Positions 15,132 through 24,281 of a stretch of DNA of 64,000 nucleotides are shown in pieces (the stretch's first letter is position 1; the number at the start of each line of letters is the position of its first letter). The position numbers and the translations under genes are program-made. The notes under the pieces are model-generated. The model did no database searches and was not told the origin of the DNA. It saw only the letters and a list, made by a program, of their open reading frames with translations. Source of the stretch: Chryseobacterium sp. MYb264 (GTDB lineage: Bacteria > Bacteroidota > Bacteroidia > Flavobacteriales > Weeksellaceae); contig NZ_CP142422.1 of NCBI RefSeq assembly GCF_035974275.1, positions 496,001 to 560,000 on the forward strand. Direction: 5' to 3'.

Positions 15132-17732
15132 TTAGAAAGGGTATCCGAATGCGATATTCAGTGTTGGTTTGAACGGATTGAAATTACTGAATCTCCATTT
15201 TTCACCACTCGGTTTGTTGGGATCATAAATTTTATAGGCCAAATCAACCCTCAGGGTGATATAAGCAACATTTACTCTTAAGCCAAATCCGCTGCCGACT
15301 CCCATTTGCCCAAGGAATTTATTGAATTTAAATTCACCTCCATAGCCGTCGTTGTAGCTTTTCAGGCTCCAGGTATTCCCAATATCAGTGAACAGTGCTC
15401 CTTCGTACATATCGGTGAAAGGCACTCGTAATTCTATATTGGTTGTCAGTTTAATATTATCAGTCATGTAGGTACGTACTCTTTCATCAACCTGGGAATC
15501 TGCAGGTCCCAGACCGCCAAAAGCGACCCATGCACGGATGTCATTGGATCCACCATTAAAATAAGATCTTACAATCGGCATATCTTTAGAATTTCCGTAA
15601 GGAATACCCACCCCTACAAACTGGCGTAATACCAATGTGTTTCTGTTGAACTTAAAATATTTTCTCGTATCGATATCAAATTTAACAAACTGCGCATAAG
15701 GGATGCCGAAAATGGTTCGCTGCGGACTGGTAACAATCCCACCGCCATCATTTCTTTTCTGATTGAAAATACTTAAGGCATTTCCTGCAAGTTCAACTTT
15801 TCCGTTAAAATAAAAGGCATTCGGATAGTCTTTTTTACCAATTTCATTGTATACAAAATTATAGATGAAGGAGGAAATAAGAACATCCTGAGTTTGCCGG
15901 TCTTTATTAACCAGTGTTCCTCTGAAGGCAGTATAAAGATCCTGACCGTCTGCATCGAGTGTTCCCTGATAGGTTTTGTCTTCTGTAATTTTTTGGGATA
16001 CTTCATCACGGGTAAGTAGACCTGCTTTAAAATCATCCCTTACCACCGGATCATAAGCGAAGTAATCCTGAAAAATTTCTTCTCTTACCGCATTGTCATT
16101 GACAAAGTAGTCGTAGTAAGCAGATTTATTTTTTGTTAAACTCAACTGGGTATTAAATATGGTCAGTTTATGATAAACCTGGTCATTTACATTCGCCTGA
16201 TAGTTGAGTCCCGTGTTGAAATTAACCCTCCCAAGGCCAATATTATTCTGGATGGAGGCACCGAGAACAATGGATGATGTCGGCGTATATCTTTTCGGGA
16301 TGAATTTATAATAGTCAAAGGGAAGAAGAAGTCTCGGAAAGTTCAGTGAAGCCTGTGCTGAAAGTTCGTATGCGAGCACTCTTTTATTAATATCCTGTGT
16401 ACTTCTTATTGATCCAAATGTTCCTGAAAGGCTTGTTGAAAGGTTCTCCATACCTCTGAATACATTCCTTGTTGTTAAATCAATTGAAGGAGATACCCCA
16501 AGATTCAGAAGTTGGGAATAGTTGACATCGGTTCCTACCTTAAGTTCATATTTAGGAAGTGGTTTCAGTAAATAAAGAACATCTACAATACTGTCGTTAG
16601 GAGAGGTTCCTCCGCCATGTCTCAGGGAATCTCTGGCTTTCAGAATGCTGAAGTTGTTCATGGTCAGGAAATTTCTCTTGGTGACATCGAGTTTTTTCTG
16701 ATCATAGATCTGCTTGCTGTCGATGATAATAGCACGCCACAGCGACGAACTTTTATAGTTGTTGTTCATTTTGTGAAAACGAACTCTTCTTAAGCTGTCT
16801 TTTTTTGTATTGTTTGGAAAATCGCCGGCTTCATTCACAACAGCGACATCAATATTTCCAATGGTTGCTACTTTATAGGGGGTATCCAGAGAATCTTTGT
16901 GAATTTCAAGAGTCAGTGGAACCTGTTTTCTGCTTTTCAGTGAATCTGCCACGAAATACACTTCTTCATTGGAATTGTTGAATCTGTAATATCCATTCTT
17001 ACGCATTAATTCATTAATCCGGGTTACTTCTTTTTCAAGGACGGTCTGATCCAAAATCTGGCCAGCCTTTATATTGGTTTCCCACATCGATTGCTTATAG
17101 ACTTCCTTGATTTTTGGATCCGGAATATTAAAGTAATAATCTTTTATATAGGTGGCATCATTATGTTTAACGAAATATTTTACGGCTGCTTTTTTTGCTG
17201 TAGAGTCAATATTATGTTTAAATTTAACTTCAGAATCCCAAAAACCTCTATAAGTTAATCTTTTTTCGATAGATTCAGCACTTTTTTCAGTTCTGGTCTG
17301 ATCCAAAATTACGGGCGGACTTCCCCAATTATGGTATAATCTGTCCATCAATAAACTTTTCCCTACACTACTTTTCATATTATATTTAATGAAAAGGGAA
17401 TCTCTTAATTTTTGATTTCGCATTTCATTAGGATATGTCATGTATTCGTTAAGAAGGGTGTCATACTTGGGATTGGCAGCATTGTAAAATAATAAGCCTA
17501 ATGGCATGAACAGCAATTGTTTTTTATTGGGTTTCTGCTGTACATAATTTTTAAGCTCTTCATCAAAACTTTCTTTTTTATCTTCAAACTCAAAACTGTT
17601 CTTGGTCAGCAGATATTCACCATCAGGAACTTTCTTCGTCGTACTACAAGCATACAGGAGACCAACAAATGTTGCAAATGAAATAATTTTATAATACTTT
17701 TGAGGAGAATTCTTATAATGCTTACAGCTCAT
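15132..17732 (-). CDS. tamL: TamL-like outer-membrane assembly lipoprotein (BamA/TamA superfamily)
   Basis: 866 residues. The signal sequence ends in the lipobox LLYAC (Cys29). POTRA-like segments occupy ~35-350. A 16-strand Omp85 barrel fills the C-terminal ~400 residues, with the conserved block RSYFNGGSNDIRAW and the last strand LNIAFGYPF ending in Phe. In Bacteroidota this lipidated TamA variant is called TamL and acts with TamB in envelope biogenesis. The ATG at 17732 is the only usable start that keeps the signal peptide, and it overlaps the first 15 bp of the divergent rRNA-methylase gene. Confidence 0.88.
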   Translation of the reverse strand: MSCKHYKNSPQKYYKIISFATFVGLLYACSTTKKVPDGEYLLTKNSFEFEDKKESFDEELKNYVQQKPNKKQLLFMPLGLLFYNAANPKYDTLLNEYMTYPNEMRNQKLRDSLFIKYNMKSSVGKSLLMDRLYHNWGSPPVILDQTRTEKSAESIEKRLTYRGFWDSEVKFKHNIDSTAKKAAVKYFVKHNDATYIKDYYFNIPDPKIKEVYKQSMWETNIKAGQILDQTVLEKEVTRINELMRKNGYYRFNNSNEEVYFVADSLKSRKQVPLTLEIHKDSLDTPYKVATIGNIDVAVVNEAGDFPNNTKKDSLRRVRFHKMNNNYKSSSLWRAIIIDSKQIYDQKKLDVTKRNFLTMNNFSILKARDSLRHGGGTSPNDSIVDVLYLLKPLPKYELKVGTDVNYSQLLNLGVSPSIDLTTRNVFRGMENLSTSLSGTFGSIRSTQDINKRVLAYELSAQASLNFPRLLLPFDYYKFIPKRYTPTSSIVLGASIQNNIGLGRVNFNTGLNYQANVNDQVYHKLTIFNTQLSLTKNKSAYYDYFVNDNAVREEIFQDYFAYDPVVRDDFKAGLLTRDEVSQKITEDKTYQGTLDADGQDLYTAFRGTLVNKDRQTQDVLISSFIYNFVYNEIGKKDYPNAFYFNGKVELAGNALSIFNQKRNDGGGIVTSPQRTIFGIPYAQFVKFDIDTRKYFKFNRNTLVLRQFVGVGIPYGNSKDMPIVRSYFNGGSNDIRAWVAFGGLGPADSQVDERVRTYMTDNIKLTTNIELRVPFTDMYEGALFTDIGNTWSLKSYNDGYGGEFKFNKFLGQMGVGSGFGLRVNVAYITLRVDLAYKIYDPNKPSGEKWRFSNFNPFKPTLNIAFGYPF

Positions 17733-18440
17733 ACAATAAAAATTTTACAGTCTTTAGATAAAAAGAAGTTCAGACAAAAATACAATTTGTTTTTGGTTGA
17801 AGGTAATAAAATCATTTGTGAACTTTTTAATTCTAACTTTAAAATTAAAGAAATATTATCTACCGATCCGCAAAAATTGGACCGTACAGATGTGCCTATT
17901 ACTCATATCTCTGAAAATGAGTTGAAAAAAATTAGTTTCCTGCAACACCCAAAAGATTCTGTAGCGGTTTGCTATCTGAATGAAGAGGAAAAACAGGAAG
18001 ATAAAAATATTCAATTGGTTTTGGATGGTATTCAGGATCCGGGAAATTTAGGAACAATTATCCGTTTGGCAGATTGGTTTGGAATCGAACAGATCATTTG
18101 CAGCGAAGATACTGTAGATCTTTATAATCCGAAAGTAATCATGGCAAGTATGGGTTCTTTTACCAGAGTAAATGTGGTCTACACGAATTTGGCAGAATAT
18201 CTTTCCACAACCGAAAATACAAATATAGGAACCGATATGGAAGGTGAGAATATTTACACATTTGAGAAACCCGAGAAGATTAATCTGATATTAGGAAATG
18301 AAGGGCAAGGAATGCGTCCCGAGACTGAAAGACTTCTTCAACAGCGTATTTCGATTCCAAGATTTGGAAAATCCCGGTCTACAGAAAGTCTTAATGTTTC
18401 TATGGCTGCCGGAATTATTTTGGGACAGCTCTTTCGATAG
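17718..18440 (+). CDS. TrmH/SpoU-family RNA 2'-O-methyltransferase
   Basis: 240 residues from the ATG at 17718, which is preceded by GAGGAG; the TTG at 17700 is less likely. An N-terminal substrate-binding domain (KKFRQKYNLFLVEG) is followed by the SPOUT knot with motif 1 DGIQDPGNLGTIIR (~105), motif 2 ILGNEGQGM (~197) and motif 3 SLNVSMAAGIIL (~223). It uses SAM to methylate a 2'-OH in rRNA or tRNA. Length and N-domain resemble RlmB/TsnR relatives, but the target base is not predictable. The start region overlaps tamL head to head. Confidence 0.9.
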   Translation: MLTAHTIKILQSLDKKKFRQKYNLFLVEGNKIICELFNSNFKIKEILSTDPQKLDRTDVPITHISENELKKISFLQHPKDSVAVCYLNEEEKQEDKNIQLVLDGIQDPGNLGTIIRLADWFGIEQIICSEDTVDLYNPKVIMASMGSFTRVNVVYTNLAEYLSTTENTNIGTDMEGENIYTFEKPEKINLILGNEGQGMRPETERLLQQRISIPRFGKSRSTESLNVSMAAGIILGQLFR

Positions 18441-18451
18441 AGAAAATAGAG

Positions 18452-18529
18452 TTTTAGAGTTATAGGGTGGGAGTGTTTGAGTTTAGAAAAAATAAAAATC
18501 TAAAATCCTCCAACTCTATAACTCTAAAA
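18452..18529. terminator. Long bidirectional terminator-like hairpin
   Basis: TTTTAGAGTTATAG (18452-18465) is the exact inverse of CTATAACTCTAAAA (18516-18529), and the stem continues inward through G-U pairs. It lies between the convergent methylase gene and the leftward holin-X group. Confidence 0.6.
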
Positions 18530-18532
18530 ACA

Positions 18533-19030
18533 TTATATAAGTTGTTCTAAGCTGGATACACTTTTATTTTTCTGATAGCTTTCCAGTTGTTTTCTCACAT
18601 ATTTTAAAGCAATTGGAGCAAGATAAATCATGGCAGCTCCCAGAAGTTTTTTCTTCCAGTTAGAGCTTTTCATATTCTTTTTGGCATAATTTCCTACCAA
18701 AGCGGTTACGCCAAGCCTTACAACGCTATCTAAAGCATTTCCTGTAAAAGCTGAACCTGCAATGCCTATGGCTGTATTTTTGTTCAGTAAAATGTCTTTT
18801 ACTTCTGAGGTAACCTGTTTGGCTATAACATCTTTTCGGATCACCACTTTCTCTTCACCGTTTTCGTCTACCTTTTCCTGAAGATACTGATCTGTCATCC
18901 CATTGGTAAAGGCGCTTAAACTCTCTTTTGTGTTTTTAAATGTCAAAAGATTTTCAAGATCATCAATCTCACCTTTCAACAACTTCTTCTTTATTCTTAA
19001 TTCATTTAAATTTTCGTAATTTCTCCCCAT
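18533..19030 (-). CDS. Conserved hypothetical protein next to holin-X and YtxH genes
   Basis: 165 residues with no family I can name with confidence. The N-terminal ~35 residues are charged and helical (coiled-coil-like, LRIKKKLLKGEIDDLENLL), the centre is Gly/Ala-rich and weakly hydrophobic (~100-125), and a further hydrophobic patch is at ~135-150. It starts 3 bp after the holin-X-like gene and is surely co-transcribed. This trio recurs in Flavobacteriia and is thought to be stress-related envelope genes; that is inference from context. Confidence 0.65.
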   Translation of the reverse strand: MGRNYENLNELRIKKKLLKGEIDDLENLLTFKNTKESLSAFTNGMTDQYLQEKVDENGEEKVVIRKDVIAKQVTSEVKDILLNKNTAIGIAGSAFTGNALDSVVRLGVTALVGNYAKKNMKSSNWKKKLLGAAMIYLAPIALKYVRKQLESYQKNKSVSSLEQLI

Positions 19031-19033
19031 AGT

Positions 19034-19342
19034 TTAGTGGTTTAAAAATTTAATAACACCGTCTGCGACACTATTTACAATCCTATTTTTAAAGATAACG
19101 ATAAAAATCATGATTACAAAATAAAAAGCAGCCACAATCAGAAAGCCGAAAGAAGTATTATTCAGTGCTTTACCGATAAGAAATGCTATTCCAAAATTGA
19201 AAAGAACAATAAAAAAGGCAAAAGCAACAAGCAGTACTACGAAATAGGCAATCATTCCAGCAGAAAGGGAAGACTTTTCAGTGGCCTCTATTTTTAAGAG
19301 GTCAATTCTTTTTGATGCGTATTCTTTAATAGTCTCTATCAT
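19034..19342 (-). CDS. Phage-holin-family (holin-X type) membrane protein
   Basis: 102 residues. A short amphipathic N-terminus (IKEYASKRIDLLKIEATEK) is followed by two strongly hydrophobic helices (~30-52 and ~60-88). This matches the Actinobacterial Holin-X-like family, which despite the name is chromosomal and widespread. Lytic activity is not implied. It lies between a YtxH gene and a helical hypothetical gene in one operon. Confidence 0.75.
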   Translation of the reverse strand: MIETIKEYASKRIDLLKIEATEKSSLSAGMIAYFVVLLVAFAFFIVLFNFGIAFLIGKALNNTSFGFLIVAAFYFVIMIFIVIFKNRIVNSVADGVIKFLNH

Positions 19343-19361
19343 TGTTTTTTTTTAAAGTTAC

Positions 19362-19395
19362 AAAAAAAGGAACTTTAATTGTCAAAGCTCCTTTT
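19362..19395 (-). terminator. Hairpin after the ytxH gene
   Basis: AAAAGGA-CTTT paired with AAAG-TCCTTTT, followed on the minus strand by seven Ts. It may partially separate ytxH from the two downstream genes. Confidence 0.5.
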
Positions 19396-19421
19396 ACTAA
19401 TTTAATCAGGGATTAAATTAT

Positions 19422-19772
19422 TTATTTTTTAAGATCGTTTAATTCTGCCTCAACATCTTTAACCACATTGGTTGTCTGAGACACAATTTGATCTTTATAC
19501 TTATCGTAACCATCTTTTACCGTGTGCGCAACACTGTTAGCTGTTTCCTTGAAAGTAGAAGAAATATTGTTATACTGATCTTTTACCTTTTCTGAAACCT
19601 CTCCATATTTGTCCTTCGCCTGATCTTTTAGATCGTTGGCTTTAGTTTTAATTTTTTTTCTTGTTTCTTTTCCTTCTTCGGGAGCGTAAAGCATTCCTAA
19701 AATTACACCTGCTGCAGCACCTGCAAGAAGTCCCGCTAATATACCTGCTGTATTGTTTCCTTTTCTAGACAT
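19422..19772 (-). CDS. YtxH domain-containing protein
   Basis: 116 residues. One N-terminal Gly/Ala-rich membrane helix (AGILAGLLAGAAAGVILGML, ~9-28) is followed by YAPEEGKETR, the YtxH signature, and a long Lys/Asp-rich amphipathic helix. YtxH-like proteins in Gram-positives are general-stress proteins. Here the soluble part probably forms a coiled coil in the cytoplasm. First gene of the leftward group with holin-X and the 165-residue protein. Confidence 0.85.
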   Translation of the reverse strand: MSRKGNNTAGILAGLLAGAAAGVILGMLYAPEEGKETRKKIKTKANDLKDQAKDKYGEVSEKVKDQYNNISSTFKETANSVAHTVKDGYDKYKDQIVSQTTNVVKDVEAELNDLKK

Positions 19773-19867
19773 TTTTCGTTTTTTTAATAGTTAATAAAGA
19801 TTAGTTTCTATATGCTTAAAGTCTACAATTAATATACCAAAGGAGGTCGATGTCGCAATAAATGTTG

Positions 19868-20542
19868 TTAAATCGTTTGAATGTGAGATAAAATTGCGTC
19901 TATGGTTTCTCTTTTGGTAAGATTGGTATTGTCGATGACAATGGCATCATCTGCCTGCCTTAATGGCGCAATTTCTCTTTCGCTGTCAATTTTGTCACGT
20001 TCGATCAGGTTATGTTTCACCTGTTGTTCATCTGCCTCAATACCAAGGCTCAGGAGTTCCAGATATCTTCTTTTGGTTCTTTCATCGATGCTTGCTGTAA
20101 GGAAAAATTTGAATTCGGCATTAGGCAGAACCACAGTTCCGATATCTCTTCCATCCATAATGATTCCTCCTTTTTCCGCTAAGTTACGTTGAGACTGCAG
20201 TAGAAAATCTCTTACCTCCTTCTGCTTGGCCACCAGACTTACATTATCGGACACTTCGTTGGTTCTGATTTGTTTTGAAATATCTATGTGATTAAGAAAA
20301 AGAATTAATTCTCCTTTATTGTTTTTAAATTCAAGATCGATTTGTTCTAAACTTGAGAAAAGTTTTGCTAAATCTATAGAGCCCGATTCGTTTGTGCAGT
20401 TTTGTAATGCAAACCACGTAACCCCCCGGTAAAGAGCGCCCGTATCCAGATGAATAAGTCCTAATTTATCGGCAATAACTTTTGAGATTGAACTTTTTCC
20501 GGTAGACGAGTACCCATCGATAGCAATTACAGGTTTTTTCAT
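19868..20542 (-). CDS. cmk: Cytidylate kinase
   Basis: 224 residues. The P-loop GYSSTGKSSISK is at the N-terminus; DTGALYRGVTW, MDGRDIGTVVLPNA and REIAPLRQADDAIVIDNT are the standard CMP-kinase blocks. It phosphorylates CMP and dCMP with ATP. It follows porQ, an arrangement common in Flavobacteriia, but a hairpin (20578-20606) separates them. Confidence 0.95.
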   Translation of the reverse strand: MKKPVIAIDGYSSTGKSSISKVIADKLGLIHLDTGALYRGVTWFALQNCTNESGSIDLAKLFSSLEQIDLEFKNNKGELILFLNHIDISKQIRTNEVSDNVSLVAKQKEVRDFLLQSQRNLAEKGGIIMDGRDIGTVVLPNAEFKFFLTASIDERTKRRYLELLSLGIEADEQQVKHNLIERDKIDSEREIAPLRQADDAIVIDNTNLTKRETIDAILSHIQTI

Positions 20543-20577
20543 TCCGCAAATTTCAAGAATTTTTCTTAAAAACCAAG

Positions 20578-20606
20578 AAAACCTTAAGAAAATCTCTTAA
20601 GGTTTT
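20578..20606. terminator. Bidirectional hairpin between porQ and cmk
   Basis: AAAACCTTAAGA (20578-20589) and TCTTAAGGTTTT (20595-20606) are exact inverses around a 5-nt loop, with A- and T-tracts on both sides. Confidence 0.75.
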
Positions 20607-20637
20607 TGTTTTATATTGTTTTACAATGTTATCTGAA

Positions 20638-21630
20638 TTAATATCCTGCGTGGCTGCTTAAATCAACTGAGACTCCTATCTGGTTGACATTAGATGCGTT
20701 ATGGTAACGGATGTGCGCGTAGTCCAAACGGAATCTCGCAATCTTAATTCCAAAACCACCCGAAAGTCCGGAGAAGTTTCTTTGATCTGCCACTGCCAGT
20801 TCGTTTCCTCTTTTTACATTATATCCCAATCGGATATTGAAATTTTTCTCAGGAAAGAGTTCTGCACCTACAGAAAAGTGATCGGCAATTTTTCTTCCTA
20901 CATTCACTTCCTGCCCGTTTACATTATAATCTGAGGAAATATCAAACTCCTGTAAATCGTGGGCGGTAATCGTAATAGCCAAAGGAATTGCTTTCAGGGT
21001 TCTTGTATATCCAAGATCTATTCTGAAAGGAAGATTTTCTCTGGTTCCGTTAAAAGATTTAAACTGATATCCGAAATTTCTAAGAACCAAAGAGGCAACT
21101 TCTTTACTTTTCTTGTTATGATAGGTAATTCCGGCAGTTCCCGCAATGGCAGAAGAAGTATAATTATCTATTTTTGATGTGATAAAATTCAGCCCTCCGC
21201 CAATAGTCCAGTCTTCCTCGAACTGATAGGCATATCCCGCTCCGATGGCAACATCAGAGGCAGAAAATGTTCCGTTTTCGTAACCGCTTTCGTCTGTTCT
21301 AGGGATATTTCCGTAGCTCATATACCGTGCATTTACGGTGGCCATATGACCGTTATCAAAGTCTCTGGCGTATGCTATGGTTCCGTATTTAGAATCTGCC
21401 AGATAAGCAGCTCCGTTAACAGACAGCTGTTTATCAGAATCTCTATTTAACAACGCCGGGTTTGCAATCGCAAAGGAAGCATCATAATCTCGTATGGTAA
21501 TTGCATCTCCACCCAAGGCAGCCTGTCTTGCAGACACAGGAATGTTTAAGAAAGGATAAACATTTGCTCCCGTTTGTGCATAAGAAACAATTCCTGACAG
21601 AAATAATGAAAAAATGACAATTTTCTTCAA
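20638..21630 (-). CDS. porQ: Type IX secretion system protein PorQ
   Basis: 330 residues with an N-terminal Sec signal (ending SYAQ) and a FadL/PorV-like barrel: NIPVSARQAALGGDA near residue 30, then repeated Gly-rich strands to the C-terminus. PorQ works with PorU, PorV and PorZ in the outer-membrane attachment complex that processes T9SS cargo. Identification rests on overall pattern, length and the cmk neighbour. PorV/PorP-like paralogues are the main alternative. The window also encodes a likely T9SS substrate at 29581-33855. Confidence 0.82.
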   Translation of the reverse strand: MKKIVIFSLFLSGIVSYAQTGANVYPFLNIPVSARQAALGGDAITIRDYDASFAIANPALLNRDSDKQLSVNGAAYLADSKYGTIAYARDFDNGHMATVNARYMSYGNIPRTDESGYENGTFSASDVAIGAGYAYQFEEDWTIGGGLNFITSKIDNYTSSAIAGTAGITYHNKKSKEVASLVLRNFGYQFKSFNGTRENLPFRIDLGYTRTLKAIPLAITITAHDLQEFDISSDYNVNGQEVNVGRKIADHFSVGAELFPEKNFNIRLGYNVKRGNELAVADQRNFSGLSGGFGIKIARFRLDYAHIRYHNASNVNQIGVSVDLSSHAGY

Positions 21631-21648
21631 TTCAGTTTATTATTAATG

Positions 21649-21678
21649 CAAAAATAATCCTTTTTCGTACTTTTCAAA
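21649..21678 (-). promoter_or_regulatory. porQ promoter
   Basis: On the minus strand: TTTG (21678-21675), an 18-bp spacer and TATTTTTG (21656-21649), a good Bacteroidota -33/-7 pair, with the start codon 18 bp downstream of the -7 element. Confidence 0.6.
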
Positions 21679-21977
21679 ATATTTATGACATTATTTATAC
21701 GTAAATATTTAAGTTTTGTGAAAATTGTGGTTTTTTGTCAACATCATTCCATTTATTTTGAATACTAGAGGGATTTAAACAAATTTAAAATTAATTATGG
21801 CTTAGCATAAAAAAAAATGGAGTTTCAATTAAGCAAGATTTATTATCAAATAAGAAATAGAAGAGGCTTTATTTAAAGTAAATTCAAATTATTTATCATT
21901 AAAAAGCCTTTGTTGGAGGTGTAAAATGGTACTTTTAAAATTTATAATCTATAATATAGAATCAACCTTATTAATGA

Positions 21978-22745
<768 letters not shown>

Positions 22746-22753
22746 GTTAATAA

Positions 22754-22853
22754 CCAAGTAAAAAGTAAAAAGAGCCAAGTGGAATGAAAACTACAAAGTT
22801 TATAAGTAAATGAACTTTTTACTTTTAACCTGTTTCTTTTTACTTGAATCATT
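22754..22853. repeat. AT-rich inverted-word hairpin between pyrH and frr (no ORF)
   Basis: CAAGTAAAAAG on the left is mirrored by two CTTTTTACTT words on the right. A 23-base word at 22761-22783 recurs exactly at 53747-53769. Confidence 0.6.
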
Positions 22854-22888
22854 TATAAATGTGTAATTTATCAAATTTTTATTATATA

Positions 22889-23443
22889 ATGGAAGAATTA
22901 GATCTTATAGTAGAATCTGTACAGCAGGACATGGAAGCAGCTATTAAGCACTTGGATCATGCATTTCAAAGAATCAGAGCGGGGCGTGCGTCTACAAGTA
23001 TGGTTCAGGATGTGATGGTAGAGTATTACGGGGCTCCGACTCCGCTTAATCAGGTTGCCAACGTTTCTGTACCGGATGCCATGACAATCTCTATTCAACC
23101 TTGGGACAGAACAGCGATTAACGCTATTGAAAAGGCAATTATTAATTCTAACTTAGGTTTTGCACCTTCTAACAACGGGGAAAATATTATCCTTAATGTA
23201 CCGCCTTTAACAGAAGAAAGAAGACGCGAACTGGCAAAACAGGCTAAGGGAGAAACTGAAGATACAAAAATCGTTGTAAGAAACGCAAGACAAAACGGTT
23301 TGAAAGAACTTAAAAAGCTAGACGGTGTTTCTGAAGATCTTGTTAAAGGTATTGAAGCAACTATCCAAGAGCTTACAGATAAATATGTGAAAGCTTGTGA
23401 TGATCATCTTAAAGTAAAAGATGCTGAAATTATGAAAGTATAA
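22889..23443 (+). CDS. frr: Ribosome recycling factor
   Basis: 184 residues from the ATG at 22889 (MEELDLIVESVQQDM). The upstream in-frame ATG at 22859 adds ten unrelated residues. Blocks AFQRIRAGRAS, YYGAPTPLNQVANVSVPDA, PPLTEERRREL and VRNARQ..LKELKK are those of RRF. With EF-G it splits post-termination ribosomes. It ends at a strong terminator. Confidence 0.97.
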   Translation: MEELDLIVESVQQDMEAAIKHLDHAFQRIRAGRASTSMVQDVMVEYYGAPTPLNQVANVSVPDAMTISIQPWDRTAINAIEKAIINSNLGFAPSNNGENIILNVPPLTEERRRELAKQAKGETEDTKIVVRNARQNGLKELKKLDGVSEDLVKGIEATIQELTDKYVKACDDHLKVKDAEIMKV

Positions 23444-23460
23444 TTTTCAGTCTTGAAAAT

Positions 23461-23495
23461 AAAAAAGAGGTTTCCGTTTTGGGAACCTCTTTTTG
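23461..23495. terminator. frr terminator
   Basis: AAAAAGAGGTTTCC paired with GGGAACCTCTTTTT around a short loop, with one G-U pair. The T-tract serves the pyrH-frr transcript, and the A-rich side may also serve the convergent lipoprotein gene. Confidence 0.8.
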
Positions 23496-23497
23496 TT

Positions 23498-24130
23498 TTA
23501 TAAGCAAAGTACTTTGTCTTTTTTATCTTTATTTTTCAGGATGGTTTGGTAGGTTTTCATTAATTCTTTCACATCACATTTGCCTTCTTTATTCGGAACC
23601 GTTTCAGGGTCTATATTTTTACCGACAGATCTTATGATAAAGTTTTTCTCTAAACATTGGATCGGGTTATCGTTTTGCAGATAAATTCTTTGTTGATTGA
23701 TGCTGTCTTTGGTAATCGGTTTTTCAGGAGTTCCGCCATCAAACTGCCATAAGGTATCTTCTTTAAATATAAAAAATACCTTGTCGTTTTTTATATAATA
23801 CTTTGCTACCGAAGAATAATGACTGTCTGATATGAAATGTTTGACCATTCTCAGTTTTTGCTGATCATAATAGAAATGCACTTCGCCTTCTAGTTCCTCA
23901 CAGTGGTAGTCAAAGCCTGTTGAATCTAATTTTTTAGCCAGCAGCTGTTCATTGAGAACAGTAAATTCCTGTTTGATCTGGTCTGTGGTTTCCGGGGATT
24001 TACCGGATGACAAAGTGCCTGCCTGGGCTACCGTGCTGTCCTTTGGTGATCCGTGTGGAACATCAGGATTATTTTCTTTTTTACATGAAACGAGCAATGC
24101 CAAGCAAAGACCGGAGATAAAAATTTTCAT
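23498..24130 (-). CDS. Lipoprotein of unknown function
   Basis: 210 residues from the ATG at 24130 (MKIFISGLCLALLVSCKKE), which gives a textbook lipoprotein signal with acylated Cys16. The longer frame from 24205 would bury the signal. The mature part contains a Ser/Thr/Pro-rich linker and a mixed alpha/beta region with no family I recognise. Two CKKE/CDVKE Cys-containing sites are visible. It is probably attached to the inner leaflet of the outer membrane. Confidence 0.7.
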   Translation of the reverse strand: MKIFISGLCLALLVSCKKENNPDVPHGSPKDSTVAQAGTLSSGKSPETTDQIKQEFTVLNEQLLAKKLDSTGFDYHCEELEGEVHFYYDQQKLRMVKHFISDSHYSSVAKYYIKNDKVFFIFKEDTLWQFDGGTPEKPITKDSINQQRIYLQNDNPIQCLEKNFIIRSVGKNIDPETVPNKEGKCDVKELMKTYQTILKNKDKKDKVLCL

Positions 24131-24245
24131 ATTATTAATTTGGATGGTCAATAATACAAAAAATAGAAGGAATAACAGGTCACCATGGGGAAAAATATAA
24201 GTCAAAAATTTTTCATCAAAAGGAGATAAAATTGTCCTCCATAAA

Positions 24246-24271
24246 AAAAGACCCGTTATGTCGGGTCTTTT
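24246..24271. terminator. Bidirectional terminator downstream of the LptF/G gene
   Basis: AAAAGACCCG (24246-24255) and CGGGTCTTTT (24262-24271) around a 6-nt loop. Eleven base pairs downstream of the permease stop on the minus strand. Confidence 0.8.
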
Positions 24272-24281
24272 GTATTGTTTT

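Noticed and set aside
19034..19342. Prophage remnant suggested by the holin-family protein
   Set aside because: Neighbours are chromosomal housekeeping genes; the holin-X family is chromosomal and no other phage gene is visible.
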